A stretch of DNA of 64,000 nt from Sabethes cyaneus (taxonomy: Eukaryota > Arthropoda > Insecta > Diptera > Culicidae): contig NC_071353.1 in the NCBI RefSeq assembly GCF_943734655.1, positions 144,256,043-144,320,042 of the forward strand. Direction: 5' to 3'. Positions within the stretch are counted from its first letter, which is position 1, and every line of letters starts with the position of its first letter. Shown piece after piece: positions 11,550 to 28,400 of the stretch. Below the pieces are notes generated by a model that saw only the letters and a program-made list of their open reading frames with translations, was not told the origin of the DNA and searched no databases. A program made the position numbers and the translations under genes.

Positions 11550-12926
11550 GTTCGATTAGTTTTTGAGTTTCGCAAAAATTTCTGTTTTATTTGTATGAGA
11601 GTCCATATCCCCCTACCACAGGGGTGAGAGGTCTCTAACTATCGTAAAATAAATTCAAGACTCCAAAATCTCCCACATGCCAAATTTGGTTCCATTTGCT
11701 TGATTAGTTCTCAAGTTATAAGGAAATTTGAATTTCATTTGTATGGGAGCTCGTCTCTTAAAAGGGGAAGGGGTCGTAATTCACCATAGAAAAAATTTCT
11801 GCCATCTAGAACTTCCACATGCGAAATTTGGTTCCATTTGATTGATTAGTTCTCGAGATAAGAGGAAATTTGCATTTCATTTGTATGGAAGCCCACCCTC
11901 TTAAAGGGGAGATGGGCCATAACTCGCTTTCTAAAGAAGAGAGGGGTCTCAATTCACCATAGAAAAAAATCTTGCGTCCAAAACCACTTACATGCCAAAT
12001 ATGGTTCCATTTGCTTGATTAGTTCTCGAATTATGAGGAAATTTGTATTTCATTTGTGTAGAAGCACCCCCTCTTAAAGTTGGGAGGGGTCCTAATTCAC
12101 CATAGAAAATATTTTTGCCTCCAAAAACACCCACGTGCCAAATTTTGTTCCATTTGCTTGATTAGTTCTCGAGTTATGAGGAAATTTGTATTTAGTTTGT
12201 ATAGGAGCCCCCCCTCTTAAAGTAAGTAGGGGTCCTTATTCACCATAGAAAATATTCTTGCCCTCGAAAACTTCCACATGCCAAATTTTGTTCCATTTGC
12301 TTGATTAGTTCTTCAGTTATGAGGAAATTTGTATTTTATGTGTATAGGATCCCCCCTTCCTAAAACGGGGAGGGGTCCTAATTCATCATAGAAAAAATTT
12401 TTGTCTCCAAAAGCACCCACTTGCCAAATTTGGTTCCATTTGCTTAATTACTTCTCGAGTTATGAGGAAAATTGTGTTTCTTTGGTACAGGAGCCCCCCC
12501 TCTTAAAGTGGGGAGGGGTCCTAATTTACTATAGAAAATATTCTTGCCCTCGAAAACCTTCACATGCCAAATTTGGTTCCATTTGCTTGATTAGTTCTCG
12601 AGTTATGAGGAAATTTGTATGGAAGCCCCCCCTTTTAAAGAGGAGAGGAGTTATAATTCCCTTTAGAAAGAGGGGAGGGGTCTCAATTTACCATAGAATA
12701 AATTCTTGTCACCGAAAACACCCACATGCCAAATTTTGTTCTATTTGCTTGATTAGTTGTCGAGTTATGCAGAAATTTGTGTTTCATTTGTATGGGAGCC
12801 CCCCCCTCTTAGTGGGGAGAGGGGTTTCTAACCATCACTAAAACCTTTCCTGGCCCCAAAAAACCTCTACATGCATATGTTCATGCCGATTGGTTCAGTA
12901 GTTTTCGATTCTATAAGGAACATACG
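11550..12926 (+). repeat. Tandem array of about nine units, period near 143 bp
   Basis: The landmark TTGATTAGTTCTCGAG (with variants) recurs at about 11702, 11843, 12017, 12160, 12303, 12446, 12589 and 12751, giving spacings of 140-175 and mostly 143 bp. Each unit also carries GAGGAAATTTG, GTATGGGAGCCCCCC, CACCATAGAAAA and CATGCCAAATTTGGTTCC. The last, more diverged unit ends in TATAAGGAACATACG and passes straight into the GACA array. An apparent 146-codon frame here is an artefact of the repeat. Confidence 0.9.
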
Positions 12927-15936
<3,010 letters not shown>

Positions 15937-15954
15937 AATCCTTCTTTATAGGTA

Positions 15955-16380
15955 TAGATGGTAAGACGCTAAAATAATAACAAAAAGATGATAAAAAGTT
16001 GCCGAAAATACCAAAAACATTGACAACGAAGATCAAAAGACAGAAATGCGATGGAAAATGAAATGTAATTAGCAAAAAGACCATGATAACACTACAGAAC
16101 TACAACCGAGAGATGACAAAAAGACAACAAACACGAAGAAAAGTCATTAAAAGAGATGACGAAAGGATGGCGAAAAGGCGTCGAAATGACAACAATAAAG
16201 AACGATGAAAAGACTATCAAAGAACGATGAAAAGACAGTATTTTATAGACAAAAAACCGACGAAGAGATGGCGGAAAGACAGCGAAGTGATGATAAGTAG
16301 GCAAAAAGAAGTTAAAAAACCAAGAAAGAACAAAGAAGCAACAAACAATGCCAAAAATATACAATAAAAAATGACGAAAC
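15955..16380. repeat. Degenerate A/G-rich repeat, block 3a
   Basis: Words such as AAAAAGATGATAAAAAG, GACAACAAA and GACGAAAGGATGGCG repeat loosely. The block continues after the hairpin element as block 3b (16845-17215), so the two are one block split by an insertion. Confidence 0.65.
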
Positions 16381-16391
16381 AAGTAAATAGA

Positions 16392-16833
16392 TTGACCAAA
16401 CTCGTGATTTTAGTAATGACCGTGAAATGCGGTCAGGCATATATTAATATTTTTTTGAAACGATGGTTCTACAATTGATGAAGGGACGGTAAGGGAAAGT
16501 AATGAAGAAGGATTTTTTGGGAATGGAGGGGAAATAGTGGAAAGGAAGGGTGGGGAAGGGGGGGGTAATAGGTAGCTACGCCTAACAAGTTGTCGTTGTG
16601 ACTCCTATCTTTTGTCCAATGCTGGAAGGTGCATGGGTTAGCTTGGTTCGACCCATGTACCTTCCAGCATTGGACAAAAGATAGGAGTCACAACGACAAC
16701 TTGTTAAGCGTAGCTACCTATTACCCCCCCTTCCTTTCCACTCTTTCCCCTCCATTCCCAAAAAAATCCTTCTTCATTACTTTTCCTTACCGTCCCATCA
16801 TCAATTGTAGAATCATCGTTTCAAAAAAATATT
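16392..16833. mobile_element. Hairpin (long inverted repeat) element, copy B, with 11-bp flanking duplication
   Basis: The two arms, 16444-16638 and 16651-16835, are near-perfect reverse complements around a loop of about 12 bases (TAGCTTGGTTCG). Landmarks mirrored in both arms are CCAATGCTGGAAGG, AAGTTGTCGTTGTGACTCC and CTACAATTGATGA. The left side has an extra 50-bp outer segment beginning TTGACCAAACTCGTG. AAGTAAATAGA flanks the element at 16381-16391 and 16834-16844, consistent with a target-site duplication inside A-rich repeat. Related copies lie at 4566-4820 and 42331-42475. No coding capacity, so it must be non-autonomous. The right copy of the duplication overlaps the end of the arm by 2 bases, so the exact end is uncertain. 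Confidence 0.8.
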
Positions 16834-16844
16834 AAGTAAATAGA

Positions 16845-17215
16845 CACAGAAAAGGCGATGTGGGAGATAATAAACAAGAACGACGAAACAGCGACAAGAA
16901 AAACCAAAAAAGGCCATCAAGAGCAACCAACAATGTCACAAAAGACGATAAATGACTACAAATCGTTGAAAAGAAACGAAAAGATGTTGCAAGGGGCCAG
17001 AAATCCAGATATTAAAATGAATGAAAAACGATTAACAATTGTTAAAATAAACAATGAAACACGACATGAAGATGACCGTAAAAGCAAAGCAGAGCAGGCA
17101 GAGTACACATCACAAAAAGGCGAAAAATTCTAGACAAAAGACGAAAAATGAACGATGAAAGACGGGAAAACAAAGACGAAAGATTAATGATGAATCATCA
17201 AGAACGAAAGCCGAC
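16845..17215. repeat. Degenerate A/G-rich repeat, block 3b
   Basis: Continuation of block 3a after the hairpin element. A 91-codon + frame (16858-17133) is Lys/Glu/Asn/Thr-rich low complexity and is not considered a gene. Confidence 0.6.
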
Positions 17216-17304
17216 AATTCTGGGAGCAATTCGAGAAGAAGTTCGTTACTTCTTAAGCCAAATCGGAATAAATAAAAGTGTAAAAAAATTCTTTATTTCG
17301 GTTC

Positions 17305-17570
17305 TAGCAGCATAGAGCTGGCATGACTCGTGCTGTATCAAGAATTTCACTCCACTGTACTCGATCCTGCACTACTTGTCGTTGACTTGTTGAGCGTCTC
17401 GACACACGCAAGTCTGCTTTAACCTGGTCGACCCATCTAAGTAGCACGTTGGGCCCCTCTGCTTATGGTGCCGGTGGGATTCTTGCAGACAGCAAATTTC
17501 GCTACACAGTCGTCCGGCATCTTTGCTACGTGGCCGGCCAACTCTAGCCTTGCGACTTCTGGCCATTCAG
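17305..17570 (-). pseudogene. RTE-like retrotransposon 3' end fragment
   Basis: It is collinear with 30130-30320 and 55545-55790. Shared words include CCTGGTCGA, GCACGTTGGGCCCC, GGTGCCGGTGGG and GTCGTCCGGCATC. Conceptually it encodes the tail with the MPDD and NPTG..RGAQRA pattern. It has frame breaks and stops and is a diverged relic. Confidence 0.75.
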
Positions 17571-17639
17571 GTTTGAAGAGGCAGCTATCAGCGTCTCACT
17601 GTAAATGTCTCTCCTCTCAATTAAATGACGCTTACAAAT

Positions 17640-18245
17640 ATTTCAAACTATTCGTCCAATCAAAGAATTATTTGTGATATCCTGTTATTTATACAAATAT
17701 TGTAAGGTTTGATGAGATGTGTAAAAGGAGGCTTTGAGTGAAGTAAGATCGAGCATAGTCAGTTGGCTGAATATCACACTATTGAATAGTGATCTATCAG
17801 CCTACAAATGCTATAGAAACTAGTGGCGCATAAATCGTTTGGTTCATCTCCGAGAAACGATTGATTGACACCTTGAAAAAGGACATTTTTAGTCGTAATT
17901 TTTGAACTACTTGATTGTTTTTAATAAAACTCTCCCGAAACAGTAGCAAGACCTTTCATCTGATACTAAAATTATTGCAGTCGGTTTTTCTTTGTTAGAG
18001 AGGACTTAAACTACTCGTAATTTGTTCGGTGGTTCCGGAAAAAATCGTTTTTGCTTGTAACTTTTAAACGAAACGTCGGATCGCAAAACAGTGATCTACA
18101 CGGTAATAACACCTTTCAAATAGGAGTAATAGAGAACGAATCGCCATCTGCGATAAACAGACGACTAAATTCACGCACGCACAAACATTGATCAGTTCGT
18201 CGAACCTTATCGATTGGTCTGGGTGATTCGGAATATTGCATGAAA
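17640..18245 (+). repeat. Dispersed 0.6-kb repeat, copy 1 (pair with 40905-41540)
   Basis: Ordered shared words with the 40.9-kb copy: ATAGTGATCTAT, TCTCCGAGAAAC or a variant, TAACTTTTAAAC, GTGGTTCCGG, GTCGGA, CGAACAAATCG or a variant, and finally CATTG(A/C)TCAGTTCGTC followed by CGATTGGT. No coding frame. In this copy the CA tract before the end is only a few units long. Confidence 0.75.
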
Positions 18246-18453
18246 TAGAATATTTTAACATCATATCCATATAATCGGTAAAAAGACAGGGTTCACAGCA
18301 CTTTTCCAGTACAGTTTACCTTCAGGACGTCGTACTTGACTAGGTGCAGACGAACAAGAAACAAAATGACCGGGAACAGTAGGGATGGGCAAGCGCAGTG
18401 AGTTGTTTTTTGTAAAACAGCCGTATCTGGTGAGCAAGTTTCTGTATGATACA

Positions 18454-18610
18454 GGATTGGGATTGGGATTGGGATTGGGATTGGGATTGGGATTGGGATT
18501 GGGATTGGGATTGGGATTGGGATTGGGATTGGGATTGGGATTGGGATTGGGATTGGGATTGGGATTGGGATTGGGATTGGGATTGGGATTGGGATTGGGA
18601 TTGGGATTGG
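18454..18610 (+). repeat. (GGATTG)n hexanucleotide array, about 26 copies
   Basis: A 157-bp perfect hexamer array. It is stop-free in every frame, giving Asp-Trp, Leu-Gly, Asn-Pro, Pro-Ile or Gln-Ser dipeptide repeats depending on frame. That is a property of the motif and not evidence of a gene. Confidence 0.97.
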
Positions 18611-21114
18611 AAATGTCCAACAGAATTGGGATTGTGTTCGTTGCAACAGAAACCACAATAGTGTATTAACGGCTTTTTTCTTTCCTTGTGCAAGCTACCA
18701 AGTAGAAAACTCAAGTAATGCTTTATTTCTAATTTGTCTTATTTGCATTGAAATCGCAAACTGTTTTCTAAACCATTCGACCTCCTGTACGGCAATGCCA
18801 TCCTAAAGCCTTATTATTATTATTTTGAAATGAATGCAGCAACTATGTCAAGAAAACAGTTTTTCATGCAACAAAAAATAGATATAATTTAAAATATGTA
18901 AATAGGCGTTGAAAAATTGCATGTGGTCTACATCAGAAATCAGTCATATTTATAAGGCCTTTGCTAGTATGATAAACATGATGCTCCCTAATTCGTGACT
19001 TAAACATAGTTTTGTCGATTCTCAAATCTGTTCACCATTACATCACTTTGCTCGTAAATTGTGGTTTAATTAATTGCTTCAGAGTTTGGTATTTGGAAAG
19101 ACAACCGTTCAATTTTGTAATCTACAAGTAGCAATTCAATTTGCACATCATTGGCGTAGCGAATGGTTAGTAATTATAAAAGGCACACATAAAACAAGTT
19201 ATTATGCACTATTATTCCACCCACATTAGATAAAAAAGCTGATCGCGGAAAGTTATGAAGAATTGGCCACTTACCATGTAGCATAGTTCGTGTGGCCTGA
19301 TATAACCACCCAACCGACCATCGATCGATGGCCCTGAGAGCAAGCTTTCGATCATGCAGTCAACCGACAGACGACGGTGCGGCGGCATGCAGCGATAAGT
19401 AATGCATTGCACTGCACACTGACAACGGTCCACTGACGACTGGTCGGCATCGACCGACTCGTAATTAATGCAGAATGCTCTAATATGGTCGTTTGAGCTA
19501 TTCATAATTAATCACAAATCCGTTCGTTGCAATTTCAATGACCATAATTTCCCACCCAGTTTTTGCCCAAGTTTTTTTTTTCTTTCTTGTTATTAAATCA
19601 AAACCATCGGTCTTAAGCTAATCGTCTAAAGTGAGAGAGCAGTTTAGACGGTCTTTTTCCGCGTTTTTCGACTCTGGGCAGACGTGAGGAAATTGTTCTG
19701 AGGCAACCGACAAATGATTTTTGACGTTTTGACACCTTAATCGCTCGTGGCACGTTAAACGCCTCACAGAGCAGAACTCGAACGCACGGAGTTCGGAGCT
19801 GGCCGTACCGAATGCGCCAAATCCGCCAAACCACAACCGTTTTGTTCCGGGTGACGAACGCTCGAACGGGGAAACTTTCGAGAAGCAACAAATGGGCAAC
19901 GCCGCCGCCGGCGGCCGCTTACTGGTGCACAAAGTTGGAACACGTTTCGAACACGGAGTTTCCTTTTCGCGTTCTGCATTTCATTTGTATCAGCTGTCAT
20001 GTCTCCATTGGTGGCGGTGCGGACGCCTCGCCACCGGCAGGGTTAGCGAGAGTACCTGCTCGAAGCGGTAGCGAACAAAGTTGTACAAAATATCTAGTTG
20101 TAGAACGCATAGACCACATACTCGGGCGTCAAGATCTAGGCAGTTAGGTACGTACTAGTACTACTAGCATCTGGCGGCCGTCCGTGCGATATCGTCGAAC
20201 TCGTATTATGACAGATCATTATTTAGCGAGGCAACCATTAGCGGTTGGGTGGCAAATCGACAGGACAGGCAATCGCAAAAATTATGATAAATGTACCTAC
20301 AACCTACCGTTACGGCGGCGAACGGCAATTGCCCTGGAAGGGCCCTGGTTAACGAACTGCCATTGAGCGAAATTAAAGGGTTCGTTTCGTGCGGTAGTTT
20401 GTACTCATTAAGTCACACCTCTATCTAGGTGGCAGTTTCATGTTAATGACTTAATACTGTCAATACTGTCCGTACTCCGGTGGGTGGATTAATTATTCAT
20501 TTATTTGCAATAAAAAATGACTTTATAAGCGTCAATCACTGTCACGGAAAAACCACTAGACAAGTCAAAATAGTCTACTTTTAATCATATATTATGAGGC
20601 AATATTAATAATCACCTTATTCAGCATGGGATTGTATTGCAAAACTTGACGATATGACGCTGTATGCTAGTAATTTGGTTGGAGTTTCAGCACGAAAAAC
20701 AGCACTCGCTGATGTGCGCGAATCTCTGTGGAAAAGGAACGAAAGTCAAAATTTTAAATCAATAAACTTTGAAGGGTAAAAATACTCCTATGAAGGAGTG
20801 TCATAAATAACAGAGCGATATGCAATTATTTTAAAACATTTTATGCATCGCAAGACCTTCTTCCACATTTATAATAAACGTTGAAAAAACTATCAATTGT
20901 AGATACAGTTTAGGTCATTGCAATTGCAAATATTATATGGCGACCGTGGCAGATATTTTGCATATCAAAAGCCCTGTGTTATAAATGTCTTTGAGACTTG
21001 ATCCTTCTTTATCGATAGACTTCGCAGCCGGTTATTAGTACAGGATATTAACGTGGCTATAGTGCAATGATACTACTGACTGTAGCTGCACCGCCCAGCA
21101 TGGCATAGAATAAA
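18611..21114. other. Unrecognised DNA; middle part CG-rich
   Basis: 18611-19600 and 20400-21114 are AT-rich without a recognisable feature. 19620-20360 is richer in CG and carries several overlapping frames of 60-111 codons on both strands (for example + 19812-20147). None has a recognisable domain, and the mutual overlap argues against coding. It could be a promoter or 5' leader region of an unseen gene. Confidence 0.4.
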
Positions 21115-23226
<2,112 letters not shown>

Positions 23227-23640
23227 AGACAAAGACAAAGACAAAGACAAAGACAAAGACAAAGACAAAGACAAAGACAAAGACAAAGACAAAGACAAAG
23301 ACAAAGACAAAGACAAAGACAAAGACAAAGACAAAGACAAAGACAAAGACAAAGACAAAGACAAAGACAAAGACAAAGACAAAGACAAAGACAAAGACAA
23401 AGACAAAGACAAAGACAAAGACAAAGACAAAGACAAAGACAAAGACAAAGACAAAGACAAAGACAAAGACAAAGACAAAGACAAAGACAAAGACAAAGAC
23501 AAAGACAAAGACAAAGACAAAGACAAAGACAAAGACAAAGACAAAGACAAAGACAAAGACAAAGACAAAGACAAAGACAAAGACAAAGACAAAGACAAAG
23601 ACAAAGACAAAGACAAAGACAAAGACAAAGACAAAGACAA
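23227..23640 (+). repeat. (AGACAA)n hexanucleotide array, 69 copies
   Basis: It follows the AGGGAC segment directly. Perfect within the limits of reading by eye. Confidence 0.97.
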
Positions 23641-23731
23641 TGACAATGACAATGACAATGACAATGACAATGACAATGACAATGACAATGACAATGACAA
23701 AGACAAAAACAAAGACAAAGACAAAAACAAC
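23641..23731 (+). repeat. (TGACAA)10 followed by mixed AGACAA/AAACAA hexamers
   Basis: Ten perfect TGACAA units to 23700, then about five mixed units, then unique sequence. It forms the decayed edge of the compound array. Confidence 0.95.
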
Positions 23732-23768
23732 AAAATACAGTAAAAAATTAAAGATTTAATTCAGGTTG

Positions 23769-24031
23769 AACAGAAAACAGAAAACAGAAAACAGAAAACA
23801 GAAAACAGAAAACAGAAAACAGAAAACAGAAAACAGAAAACAGAAAACAGAAAACAGAAAACAGAAAACAGAAAACAGAAAACAGAAAACAGAAAACAGA
23901 AAACAGAAAACAGAAAACAGAAAACAGAAAACAGAAAACAGAAAACAGAAAACAGAAAACAGAAAACAGAAAACAGAAAACAGAAAACAGAAAACAGAAA
24001 ACAGAAAACAGAAAATAGAAAACAGAAAACA
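23769..24031 (+). repeat. (ACAGAAA)n heptanucleotide array, about 37 copies
   Basis: 263 bp, perfect except for a C-to-T change at 24016 near the edge. It lies only 38 bp beyond the hexamer array but has a different unit length. The mirrored open frames on both strands are artefacts. Confidence 0.97.
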
Positions 24032-24225
24032 ATAGTTAAAAATAGTTTGATTTCATTGGTTGTCCAAGCATTTGTTCATACACCTGTGTTTTCATTCTAT
24101 ATTTATTTTTTATTGTGTCGGTTCATCGTCGCCTTTCCACACATGCACACATACCCGCATCTTAGAGGGGATTTATTCAAATCCTAGCAGCAGCCGGTTC
24201 CAAGTACCGTGATACTGACAGACAG

Positions 24226-24692
24226 TTATTTGAGGATTTTTGATAATAAGCATAAGCATACCGCTCGTGTGCTGCTACTCCGTTATTGACCAGGACCGAT
24301 GAAAATTGCAAAATGATGGCTGGAAAAAGTATGCTTAGGACAACACACTGTTCCTCATTGTGCAACCTTATCAGGTCCCTGCATGCTGATCAATACCGAC
24401 ACTGGCCACGTCCGAATGCGGGTCCTGGTGGGATGGGAAGGATAGTTAGTCCAATACTTGTTGCTACTAAAGACCAGGAAATCCTCTGCATCTTCACAAG
24501 CATTTCGGGAATGGAATTGTTGTTAGTAGAAGGTGGAGCAAGATAAAGAACCAATTTAATTGAAACGTCATTTGTCGCAAACTACGCGCGGTTCCGGTGT
24601 GGAATAATGCAACAAACGAGGCACAAAAACAAACGATGTTAAATTGCCATACGAAACGATGGTATGTGATTATTTGAGGATTTTTGATAATA
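24226..24692. repeat. Exact 23-bp direct repeats 444 bp apart
   Basis: The 23-base phrase containing TTTGAGGATTTTTGATAA occurs at 24226-24248 and 24670-24692 in the same orientation. The interval between carries no recognisable protein. It may be a duplicated flank or two small repeat copies. An 86-codon + frame (24286-24546) inside is unrecognised. Confidence 0.6.
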
Positions 24693-27454
24693 TGCTGAAA
24701 AGGCACTGAAAGGAACAAATGTAATTCTAAAAGAAGATTGTAATTTCTTTTGATTGCCACTTCCATATGCACTATAATGTGCATCACAAATATGCGCAAA
24801 TATAGTTTTTGCTTGTGTCCTTATAGGTTTTTAATAACTTTTAGGACTTCTCGGAAAAGTGAATTGACCCAATCTCTAATCGATTAATTTTTTCGAGTCT
24901 CCGAGATATGATAATCTTGTTACAAATAGCTGTACATTTCATAATTCAATGCTTATTTGTTTGTTTTTTTTTGGCTTTAATCGGTTTTTTATGTTTACAT
25001 TTTATGGTAGTATACACCATCCCCCTTTTATAAAAATAATGTAGTGATAAGATTATTCTATACTTATTTCAAAACTATTGAGTTTTTCCAATTTTTCTTA
25101 CAAAATGGTGGGTTTATTTTGATACAAATCAAATTTCCTTTTTAAGGAATACTTTGATATATAAAGCATATGCCATTATGCCATTATGCTGTGGTATCAT
25201 CAATTAGATTGACAACAGAAAAATCATTGGCAATTGTTGTGCCAAAAGTGTCAAAAAGTGTCCCCAACCATGATTTGAACGTGCGATAACAGTCTTATTA
25301 GACTAGCAACAAACCTTTGTAGAAGACAACCGGCAGAGCGTTCAGACTGGCATATGTTGCGAATAAACCATCCATTACTGCTTTTCCTTATGTCTACATT
25401 GGCCATATTTGTTCCATAATTGAAACGCTTACAGCGACATAACAAGTAGAAAGAAAGCCGATCGGTTTCCTGCTTTAAACCAAACGATTTTATCATATAC
25501 ATTGCTTGACACATCAATAGGGTAGTCGATTCATTAGCGACAGTCATGCACACGTCACTTGATGTTAGCAGACGACGACGGCAGACCGCGCTCGAAATTC
25601 CTTGGAATGTTTCTTATCACCGCTGCTGGTTTGTATGGTTCCGACAACTATCCGATGATTTTTGTAGAGCAAACCATTGCGTAACGACCCCCTATGTAGC
25701 ACTTACAAAGTAGGTATAGCTTGTGATACGGTGGAGTTAGCTATCAAGTATCAAGTATCTCGGATCGTTGCCGTTTAAGCATTTGTTCCGAAAAGAGTCA
25801 TTTTTATTTGTTCACCCATTCGGAACCACGCACAACCGCAACGGTAGCAGACAGACCTGTGCGGAGTTCAGTTATAAATGGCAACTAGCAACCAACCATC
25901 TATACCAACCGTACTGATCCGTAATCTGCCGAAGTAGATTGAGGCCGAAACGGCGAGTTAATTCTCAGTGTCACAGTACATGGCTGAAGCATAAAGTAAT
26001 CATTGCAAAATAGTTTTGAGCACGCGTACGAGGATTTATTGCGCGTGATCTGCTTGCAACCAACCAGCCAGCCTAGCCAAGCCAAGGAAGCTGTCTATCA
26101 AGTATATTATGAAATTTTGTCCAGCTCCTTGAACTGGTTCCACCTACGATGTAAACAAATTTTTCACCAAAGCAAAGATATTATTTATTTCCTTCTAACA
26201 GCCACCAACCACCAACCAACTCGGGTCGGGCCCTGCTGCATTCGAGTTGTCATATTGAACACATTTTGCATAATTTGATAAATTGACTTGAATTACATGT
26301 TAAGCCGGTCGAGTGTATCAAATCGCTTTGCAATTACATACGCTGCGTTATGTTGGGAGGAACAACCCACCAACCGAGCGACACGCCAGCAATGAAGGAT
26401 TTTCACTTCGCCCGATACCCGTTAATGAAGATAATAACTGGTTTCTGCATATCACCGCCAAGCTCTCTACCAAGGGGAGTTAGTTGGAGTGGAAAATCTA
26501 TGCACTACTACGTGATACATTTCTGATTGCAGGTTTACTTCTACTCCCCGTTTGAGGAACTCAACAAGTACGCTACTCATACGCATATGAATTTATTAAA
26601 ACATTCGGATTAAGTTTCACGACGCATAAGGACAAAAAACAGTCATTGACAAAGTGCAAATTCAGGGCAAAAAAAATAGCCGTGCGGTTGGAAAGCGCGG
26701 TTATTTACGTGTAACGCAAAATTTTTATTCTACAAACGCGTTGTAAACTTTTTCACTTCAATGCACGATGTTCGCGGATGGATGTCGATGAGAATGAAAA
26801 TTCGACCGGGCAGGCAGTTAGTTCAGGTTGTGCCACACCGGACGGTTGAAAGCTGCATCGGTGCGGTGGGGTCTTGATCAATAAAACTCAGGTATAGGTT
26901 AGGTACGGAAAAAAACATCGACGAATTTCGCTACCCAACTTCCGTGCATGAATTTTTTTTTGTGTTTACTGTGAGGAGCAGTTGAATTATGAAAGGTAGC
27001 CGTTTTTTTTCTTCACTGGACTGTTTTGCTACGAGAGCGGTTTGTTTACATTCCACACACTTGCTGCAACTTGCAGTCGTCCGGCCCAAGTTGCAGCCAG
27101 TCGTTGCACTGACTATACTGGTTGAAGGCCGTTGATGGCGTTGGAAAATCTGGTACTGCTGCCCTGATAGTGTGCAGTGCGGTACGCAACGCGGGTTGTT
27201 TATTTTCTGTTTTTTGTCTCATTAAACGTTTGGCATTGATAAGCTAAACTGTTAAAAAATACTAACATTAAATCACACTAACGATACGAAACATGAATAA
27301 TTACGATCTTATTTTCTACACACAATTCAAAGCTTTTTGATTAGTTTCGTTTTTTAGTGTTTTAACAAACTAAGCATAAAATACTGCCTGGAGCTGTTGC
27401 ACAGTACACCTCGTCTGGAAAAACAATCACTGAAAAACAAAGCTACAGTTTCAC
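24693..27454. other. Unrecognised DNA
   Basis: 25000-25150 is a diverged copy of the 8440-8700 repeat. 25560-26300 and 26300-27250 look single-copy with moderate CG content. No frame above about 100 codons has a recognisable domain. Regulatory or non-coding exon content cannot be excluded. Confidence 0.4.
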
Positions 27455-28400
27455 TGCCCATAAATGCATAACAGTCCCATCTGGCTTTTCACCACTTTTG
27501 AGATAAACCTGCGAATCGTCTTTAAATTAACTGTTCTTTCAATATTTCAAACAAAAAAGTTATGTTTGTTCCCGAAATGTTGAAAAAAATATCGAACTAT
27601 GTCAGTCCCATATTACAAATAAACGCATGACAGTCACAGTAGTAAAAATATATCAATAAGCTTCTGTTTTTTGGAAATGCCTGGACCGATTCGACTGCAG
27701 TGACTACCAAACGGAAGATTTTATGGCCTAGAAGAACACTATTGAGAACAATTTGGATCGGATGCAGGATTCCGAAGTTACAGTGGGAACAAGTTCCGGA
27801 ATATATGGGACATGAATATAGAAGCACCTTGAATCACAACAAACCCATCATGTGACACCTATAAAAACACGGATTTGCAAATCTAGACTATTGGTAGTCA
27901 TATAAAGTGTTCAAGACGTCATTGGCCACATCTAAACATGTCCGTGAATGCTCCAGATACCTCTACTGGGATCAGTTTCTGAATTTAACTAAAATACAAC
28001 ATGTGACATCTCTAAGTCGGTACCCGAAATTGCAAAACTAGTTTGAAATAGTTCATTTGTTGTCGCATCACATTGGTCAGGATCACATTGGTCATATTTG
28101 GACACGTTTTGGGAGTATTCCGGACACACAGGAAAGCGACCAGCTTCTGAGTCAAACAAACCTCATCATGAGACCGCACTATAAACTCAAGATAACAAAT
28201 TACAATAAAAAGAAAAAAAGGCCAGGAAGAGATTTGAGTCAAAAAGGACATTTTGAACAATTGAGCACGTGAATTATCAAAACAACAACGACACGTGGTC
28301 TTGACAATACTGCCGAGTCACCAACAACTCAAGGATCAAGGCATGCTGTGACTGTTATGCGTTATGCGTTATTCTTGCTTATTCAAGCACAAATAAACGC
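27455..28400. repeat. Diverged repeat cluster with recurring AATAAACGCAT motif
   Basis: AATAAACGCAT or a near variant with CAGTCAC/CAGTCCC occurs near 27465, 27617 and 28390, and inverted near 28350-28372 (GTGACTGTTATGCG). Inside, phrases such as CATCATGTGACACC and CATGTGACATC, TTGGCCACATC and TTGGTCATATT, and GATCAGTTTCTGA and GACCAGCTTCTGA recur at about 150 bp. This suggests two to three diverged tandem units bounded by inverted ends. No coding frame. Confidence 0.55.

Noticed and set aside
12401..12841. 146-codon protein with HAKF..ICLIS repeats
   Set aside because: It is a translation of the 143-bp tandem units. The repeats shift frame with unit-length changes, so no selection on coding.
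11550..12926. CRISPR-like repeat-spacer array
   Set aside because: The 143-bp units are similar along their whole length, without unique spacers, in eukaryotic DNA.
18454..18610. Telomere-like repeat (TTGGGA)
   Set aside because: Not the insect TTAGG motif, short, and internal. Diptera lack telomerase-type repeats. Simple hexamer microsatellite.
18261..18714. Asn-Pro / Gln-Ser / Asp-Trp repeat proteins
   Set aside because: All frames of the GGATTG array are open; no supporting coding sequence on either side.
19812..20147. 111-codon plus-strand protein
   Set aside because: Overlaps three minus-strand frames of similar length in CG-rich DNA. No domain; more likely CG-driven lack of stops.
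24226..24692. Solo LTR pair or miniature LTR element
   Set aside because: The direct repeats are only 23 bp, do not start TG or end CA, and no primer-binding site or polypurine tract was seen.
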